Assembly: GCA_904066235.2 (NCBI GenBank)
Contig: CAJFCV020000001.1
Coordinates: 5,518,001 to 5,582,000, forward strand
From: Bursaphelenchus xylophilus
Lineage: Eukaryota > Nematoda > Chromadorea > Rhabditida > Aphelenchoididae
Reading direction: 5' to 3'
Length of the DNA: 64,000 nucleotides
Shown piece after piece: positions 58,157-64,000 of the stretch (position 1 is the first letter of the stretch; every line of letters begins with the position of its first letter). A program made the translations under genes and the position numbers. The notes beneath the pieces are model-generated. The model was given only the letters and a program-made list of their open reading frames with translations, ran no database searches and was not told where the DNA came from.

Positions 58157-59952
58157 ATGAAGTTTATGATCGTTCTACTGTGCCTGCTGATCGGAGCTCA
58201 AGGTGAGAAACGTTTTATATTATCCATGACAAAAGGTGGAGTTTTATAAACATTTTAGTGTATTTGATGGGAAATTGATGCTCAGATTAATGTAGAAGTC
58301 TAATATGGTCGATTTTTAGCCGAATTGCACATCAGAGCCCGTCGCGATTGGTTTAGTGACATTAAAAACAGTGTTGCCGATGCCGGGAAAACGGTCTTCA
58401 ATGGGGCCAAGGACGTCATCGAGAACCCAGGAGAGCATCTAGGTAGGCAGAGTGAAGTCTGGCCGTGAAGTGTTACACCATTCTGATAACAATTCTGGCA
58501 CTTTAACAATTTTAGAAAAAGCCGGAACAGCAATCAAAGAAGGTGCTGAGAAGGTCGGAGAAGTGGCTGCAGGTGCTGGGGAGACCGTTTATAATGGAGC
58601 CAAGGATGTCGTCGAGCATCCACAGGAAAATCTCGGTAAATGAAGTGGATTTGCGAAGGTTTGGGGCCATTTTTTATATTACACTAGGATTTTTGGAGGA
58701 AAGATTGCACGAAGTTATGGATTTTGATGTGTATCACTATAATTCCATTATCTACTATGAGAAAACAGTTCTACATGTGTTTTTACCCACAATTCCGCCT
58801 TCAATTTTTTCTGATCACACCTAAATTAACATCGTTTTAGAAAAAGCCGGCGCCGCCATCAAAGAAGGAGCCTCGGATGTGGCTACAGGGATCAAGAACA
58901 CTGCTGAGAAGGGATACGAAAGCGGGAAAGCGTTTATCAACAATGAGGGTGAGAATCTTTCTGTTCATTCTGATGCCTCGGGCATCAGATATGTCATGTT
59001 TAATGTCCTCATGATGATGGTTATGGGGTACATCATCTTATAGCTTCATGATTCATTGAGTCTTCAATGATTAGATTGTTATAATTTTTTTCATAACGCT
59101 AAATTTTTGGTCTAAAACAATGACGTCACTTTTTTATTTTAAAAGATTTGCATATTCAAATTACATCTCACGAGATTGCTCATAGTATCCCATCGAAATA
59201 TATGTCATAACCCAGCCCTGTATCAAATTGCTAACAGATATCCTCACATTTTTGTATTACTTTACGTGTCCATTGTCAAATTGTCCGTCCATTTGTTAAA
59301 AATTTAGACTAAAAAACGAATAAATGTGAAAGCCGACGTCCTCTTACTATGCTTTACGTGTTTAGAGAACCAAGAGAAACTGTCCCAGGCCTTGGATGAC
59401 ACCTCAAATTTCTTCAAGGGGCTTTGGACTCAGATCAGTAAGTGGAATTTGGTTTAGATCGCTTTTTTGTTGCTTTAAGATCAATTTTAGTTAGCTTTAT
59501 GACTGTTCAGAGTATTTTCAAAGGTCTAAGGCGTGATTATATTAATTTCTATGCTTTTTTTGAGATTTTAAACTCAAATTTTTATTTTTCCGCCAAACTT
59601 TACTCTTTTAATCCGGAAAAGGAAGATTTGATCATTGAGTTTGGTTATTAATGGCGTGGAAAGCCTTCAGATATATTTTGGTCCTTGTTGGGACATGTTT
59701 AAGTTTTGCTATATCATCTATGAGTATTTTCTCATTTTTCGTAGGAAAAAGGTTGCACCTTTAGGTTTAGCAATAGCTTACAATAGACTTCTTGCTTTGC
59801 TATACCTGTGTTTGCTTTTAGAATCCTCGGTTTCCGAAGCCTTATCCGGCCCCGGCGACCGCAAACTCGGGGCGACCCATGAAGGTACGGTCTACGAAAT
59901 CCACTCCTAAGCCGCTTTCTTTCGTTTAGAAGTCAGCATTTTCACCCTCTGA
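58157..59952 (+). CDS. secreted amphipathic-repeat (LEA-like) protein
   Basis: Seven exons, 58157-58202, 58320-58442, 58516-58635, 58841-58948, 59366-59437, 59822-59884 and 59930-59952, all joined in phase 1, give 184 residues. Signal peptide MKFMIVLLCLLIGAQA. Three successive exons each encode one related amphipathic segment: AGKTVFNGAKDVIENPGEHL, AGETVYNGAKDVVEHPQENL and EKAGAAIKEGASDVATGIKN. Ala/Lys/Glu/Gly-rich 11-residue periodicity is like LEA group 3 proteins of stress-tolerant nematodes, or like small lipid-binding helical proteins. One repeat per exon with uniform phase suggests growth by exon duplication. AATAAA is at 60219. Confidence 0.82.
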
Positions 59953-60218
59953 ACTCCTACTACTTTAAAATGTACAAAACTTTTATTTTCCTGGCTTTAA
60001 TTGTAAGTTTTGGGCATTGGGATTACTAATATTTGATGGGCAAATTGTCGTTTTTTTACCTGGGAGTCTAACGTTGATCGAAATTACTCTTCATCTATTT
60101 ACCGTGTCATATTTTTTCAGGTTCCCATTAATTCCCGACTCAACCAAAGTACAATGATCCGCCATTATTCACATTGCCATAACGATTACTATTTATACTT
60201 GTTACTCAGTAACTATTG

Positions 60219-60224
60219 AATAAA
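60219..60224 (+). promoter_or_regulatory. polyadenylation signal AATAAA
   Basis: It lies about 270 nt after the stop of the LEA-like gene. It is the best candidate for the end of that transcript. Confidence 0.5.
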
Positions 60225-60537
60225 AATTTTATGGTATAACCCGGGTTGTGTTTCAGACAGTTTGCGTTCATTTTAAAATATTTTTGGATGTCCTAGCTTA
60301 ATTAATTTTCAAATTTTTTGTTTCCCGCCATTTTTTGGCATTTCGTTGCAAGGCTTGAAATCGCTCGAAAAGTATGCAAATTTGTATAATGGTTAGAGAG
60401 ACATGTGATCTTAGTCCTAGACGCCAAAATTGTATTATCCATGAGATCAGATAATATTTTTTTCCATGAAAATCGCTAAGAATAGCTGTTCAAACAATGT
60501 TTACAATAACAAAGTTGCATAACCGACCTATCAGACT

Positions 60538-60744
60538 TCAAACCGTGGTATAAAAACAAAACTGTACATAACAAACGTCATCCGAAAATCCCGCGATTTC
60601 ATTGTTCAATTGGAACGGCATCCAGCTGAGATCCGGACGTTCCACGAATCTCCCGTTTGTGTTTTCACTTTCATCGCTGCGAACACTTACAAGCAAATTT
60701 CCGCTTTTGTGAGTCACGTTGAACACGTAATAATAATATTTTCC
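60538..60744 (-). CDS. likely terminal exon of a minus-strand gene
   Basis: After a CTGACAG acceptor the frame encodes 68 residues to a TGA: GKYYYYVFNVTHKSGNLLVS, then RFVERPDLSWMPFQL and CYVQFCFYTTV. The alternating hydrophobic pattern suggests a beta-sandwich C terminus. Upstream exons were not located, and no family was recognised. Confidence 0.5.
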   Translation of the reverse strand, partial: GKYYYYVFNVTHKSGNLLVSVRSDESENTNGRFVERPDLSWMPFQLNNEIAGFSDDVCYVQFCFYTTV

Positions 60745-63700
60745 CTGTCAGAACTAATTGCGTTTGAAATTATTGGTATTACTGGGAGTTAATTAGAAGT
60801 TAGAAGGGTATAGACGCCGAGTTGCAGTTGTTGCTTGGTCATCTTTGTTGAGAAAATCGGTCTAGGGACAGATCTGATATTGTACATGGTTGATCAAGTA
60901 TAATATAATATGTCTGAGATAATGTAGCTGACATCCTCTCGTTGTTGTTACCTCAAATATATCATCCCGAGACCACTTGTCATGAATTACGGAGCCTTTC
61001 TTCCTCTCCCGACTACATCTTTGTTATCTTTTCGCCTGATTTTTCCATCGATCATCCGAAAACATTACTCTTGACGTTTAATCGCGAGCGTGACTGCACT
61101 TATTATGTTCTTACTGACATAGAATCGACCGCCTTATCACTTTCGGTCTCGGTTTCAGTGTGAGCGAGTCGAGGGATTCATCGACGAACAGAATGTTTTT
61201 TTTTCCAAACTTGAGCTTGTTTTTTCTCCAATTTGAGAGCTGATTTTATTTTTCGTAGGTTCTGCACCTTTCCAACAGTGCAGTTGCACTTTAAAATAAT
61301 TTAATTTTAGAGTAAATCTGACCCTTTCCCTGCCCTTGAACCCGCTCCATTCTCTTTGCTGATCTACTCCCGAAAGATTCCGCATTTTTTGCGAGTAATC
61401 AAAAGTGCCAGAAGCGACTTTTGTCGCGGCGTTTCACAGTCCAGTGCACTCAAACCGGTCTCCCCTTTCTTGACGTCCTTTTCCATGTTTTTGGCGGCTT
61501 TCTTTCGTCGTTTTTATCGATTTGTTCGAGCTAATTTTTGGAGGGATCGGCTCCCCGCTTGCTGCACTTTTGGAACTAATTTTTTCAGTATACTATCCAC
61601 GTTTACGGCGTGGAAAGAAGAAGGGGGAAAGGAGAAGATGGAAGGGTTTGGGATACGGAAAAGATTACTTTTCTTTTTGCGGCTTACCTTGAAGTGGAAT
61701 ATAATTTGGATGTTATCCTGGACTAGATTAGACTGGAATGGGTTCAGAATTGGTCTGGAGCCAGGGTGGAGGTCAGTTTGAGCTCCAGCGGGAGGGTTAT
61801 GTCAAGAGGAGACCTAGAAACTTTTTGAATAAATGTTTTCTACCAAGTCTTGGCATTCCGTGGCAAGGCGAATTTTGTCCATTTCTTCCTCTTTTGGTTG
61901 ATTCAAGCAAATTTATTGAATTTCACAGGCATCACTTTAATTATCCACAATAATTTTAGCAATTTTTAAATCATGGTTTTGAGTAATTTAGCTTTCAAAT
62001 TCTTCCAAACCCCACACCTCCACCACCCCCACTTGATGTCTACCCCAACTTCCCCTCCCAAACCCCCACAAAATTCAGTTTTTCGATCGAGAAATCGCTG
62101 TCGTTGACCTCTAAAGTTGTCGCTCTTTGTTTTTTCAGGGAAGCCAATTCTTTAATTGTTTTTTTAACGCTCTGAGTTAACGGCTGGGTTCGACGGGTAC
62201 CTCCGTCTAGTTCTGCGAATGTTTGGCTAGCCAATGGGTGTTTTTATTGTGCTTTTAATCGGTTCCTGGTAAAAATTTTGTTGTAAAATGTTTGATGAGG
62301 GGGTAGAAAAGCCATTCTTAGGAATTTTAACCTCTAAATAGTGTTGAAATAACACTCTTGAATTTATTTTTACCTTATATTTTCTTTTACCGCATTTTTT
62401 GCCGGATTTTTTTTGTCATCTTTTTTGAATTTTCAACCAGTTTCGCTACTTTTTCCTATTTTTTGCTCAAAATTTATTGTCTATTACTAATATCAGTCCA
62501 AATTACGCCTTGTCTGATCATAACCCGGCTTTCTTCACTTTTATTTCCCTGTTTACACAACTTTCCAAGCCCTTATTACACCATTTCCCCCTGAATTCCG
62601 TCGTTTTTACCGGTTTTTATCGGTTTGTAAACTCTCTGATTTGAGGTTTTAAAATGCAAAAAATGTCGGTTTCGCAAATTGGGGTCATATTACGTAAGCG
62701 ATGACCTTGCCCTTCATATATAATTCGGGAGAAACTCCACCGAGAATACAACAAAGTAGTAGTCGAAAGATTGTAATGGAAGTGGTCGTAAGGGGATTAC
62801 AACCACTTCCAAGCGGGGGAGTTTCATGGAAATGAACCTTCCAGGAACTTGATTGTAATCCATAAAAAGCTGGCTACATAACTGTTTCCTTGGGAGTAGA
62901 AGTAATCGAAAAAAGTGCGGCAATTTTGTAGCCCAATTGAATGGCTGTAACTTTTTTATTTTTGTCCCAAATCTTAAGATTTGTTTTTTCCTGGATCCTC
63001 AAAATCTGCATTTTTGTTTGATACCAAATACGAGACATTGGTCTGAAGGGCTTTGGCCCTGTATATTTCAGTTTTTTGTAGTCAAAATTATGTGGATTTT
63101 CAAAATTTGTATACCCATGCCCTCCGGTGCACTTCTTGGGAGTGGAATGTGCTCTACCTTTTCTTGATTGCATTCCATCCCAAAATTTCAAGACTGAAAA
63201 AAACTCTGCGTTTGCCATATCTGTCGTTTTAAAACGCTTTCAGTTCAATTTGGGTTCAGAACAGAATATGGTAATCAAAACATTTTTTTTGGCCAAAAAT
63301 ATTGTTATTTCAGAGACGAAAAAAACACCAAAAGTTTCGAGAAATTAAAAAATAAATTTTTATTCCTTTCCGGTTTTCTTTGCAAACTTTAGGCCGCAAT
63401 CTATGCTAGGAGCATGACCCAGACGTCTTCTAAAAAATTTTGAGTTCAGTTTTTACAATTTTTTTGAAAATAAAATCCATTAACCAATTAGTCTTTGGAA
63501 TTCTGAATTGTGATTCCCCAAAAGACCTTACATTTGACTGGAATTCATTGGACTCTCTTCATTTTGTTTAAAACTTTTGCGTTTCTCCGTTGCGAACGCT
63601 TTAAACTTGATTCATAACTCCTTTCCGCTCTCTTAAGCGGTAGTTTATAATAATCGAATTAATTCCATTGTTTCCGATCGAGAGTTTACAATGCGCGCAT

Positions 63701-64000
63701 GGAATTAGTAGTAACAGGGCTTGACTCTTTGCTCGCAACTTATACTGGTTATAATGCATTCTTGTCTGAAGTTATCTGCTCTACAAGTTTCAAGAAATTT
63801 TGAAAAAAGTTTTTGCGAATATCTTTGTGCGCTTTGCTGATATGCAAGATGTTTAAATTGGTTTTAAAATTCGAAGTCGTGCGTTCTTAGGTTATGCAAA
63901 CGAAGATTTTCTCGCCTTGGCGGAGAGACCATTTTCGGCGGACACATTTGACGTTTTTTTTTTTGAAAATTCCACCTGGATACAAAGCCCCCTCTTTCAG
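60745..64000. other. non-coding or unresolved region
   Basis: I see no gene I can support. A small inverted repeat (GGAAGTGGT ... ACCACTTCC, about 62779-62810) is present. Upstream exons of the gene ending at 60538 may lie here. Confidence 0.4.

Noticed and set aside
62874..63218. Minus-strand 114-codon open frame
   Set aside because: No splice context, no family resemblance, and the opposite strand is equally open.

Overview
This looks like a stretch of animal nuclear DNA, most probably from a nematode. Genes are split by many short introns, some only 34-37 nt, with GTAAG-type donors and TTTCAG or TTTTAG acceptors. A canonical nuclear tRNA-Glu is present, as are small secreted proteins of nematode type. 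Tc1/mariner, hAT and Penelope-like (Naiad-type) elements are abundant. The assignment rests on gene style and family recognition only; no species can be named.

Bases 1-45,000 hold an expanding, heavily invaded cluster of one large multi-repeat protein family that I do not recognise. Copy A (1-4,763) is broken by a mariner-like fold-back element. Copy B (13,036-24,159) has a 1,766-bp block of exons duplicated around a Naiad-type retroelement. Copy C (28,705-32,193) has a chimeric first exon. Copy D (41,705-44,941) looks intact. A REXO1-type protein that has lost its catalytic residues lies between B and C (25,762-27,276). A deleted remnant of it, plus a fragment of a B/C-type 3' end, lies just before D, so the ancestral unit 'family gene - REXO1-like gene - family gene' was segmentally duplicated. 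Between A and B are three palindromic elements and a ~5.8-kb array of GC-rich hairpin repeats (6,797-12,640).

Between C and D (32,300-39,370) is a nest of elements inserted into one another. The striking theme is a group of inverted-repeat elements whose ends start C-N-AGG-R-AA, which sit between TAA or TGA duplications, and which carry tRNA-like (A-box/B-box) sequences. Five copies are seen: 20,261-20,830; 33,600-35,775; 36,395-39,331; 36,821-38,350; 52,861-53,451.

Bases 45,000-64,000 are quieter. They hold a minus-strand DUF4773-type gene (45,416-48,116, probably extending upstream), a cysteine-rich secreted protein gene (55,565-56,450), tRNA-Glu (56,846-56,917), a secreted protein made of LEA-like amphipathic repeats (58,157-59,952), a likely terminal exon on the minus strand (60,538-60,744), and long non-coding stretches.
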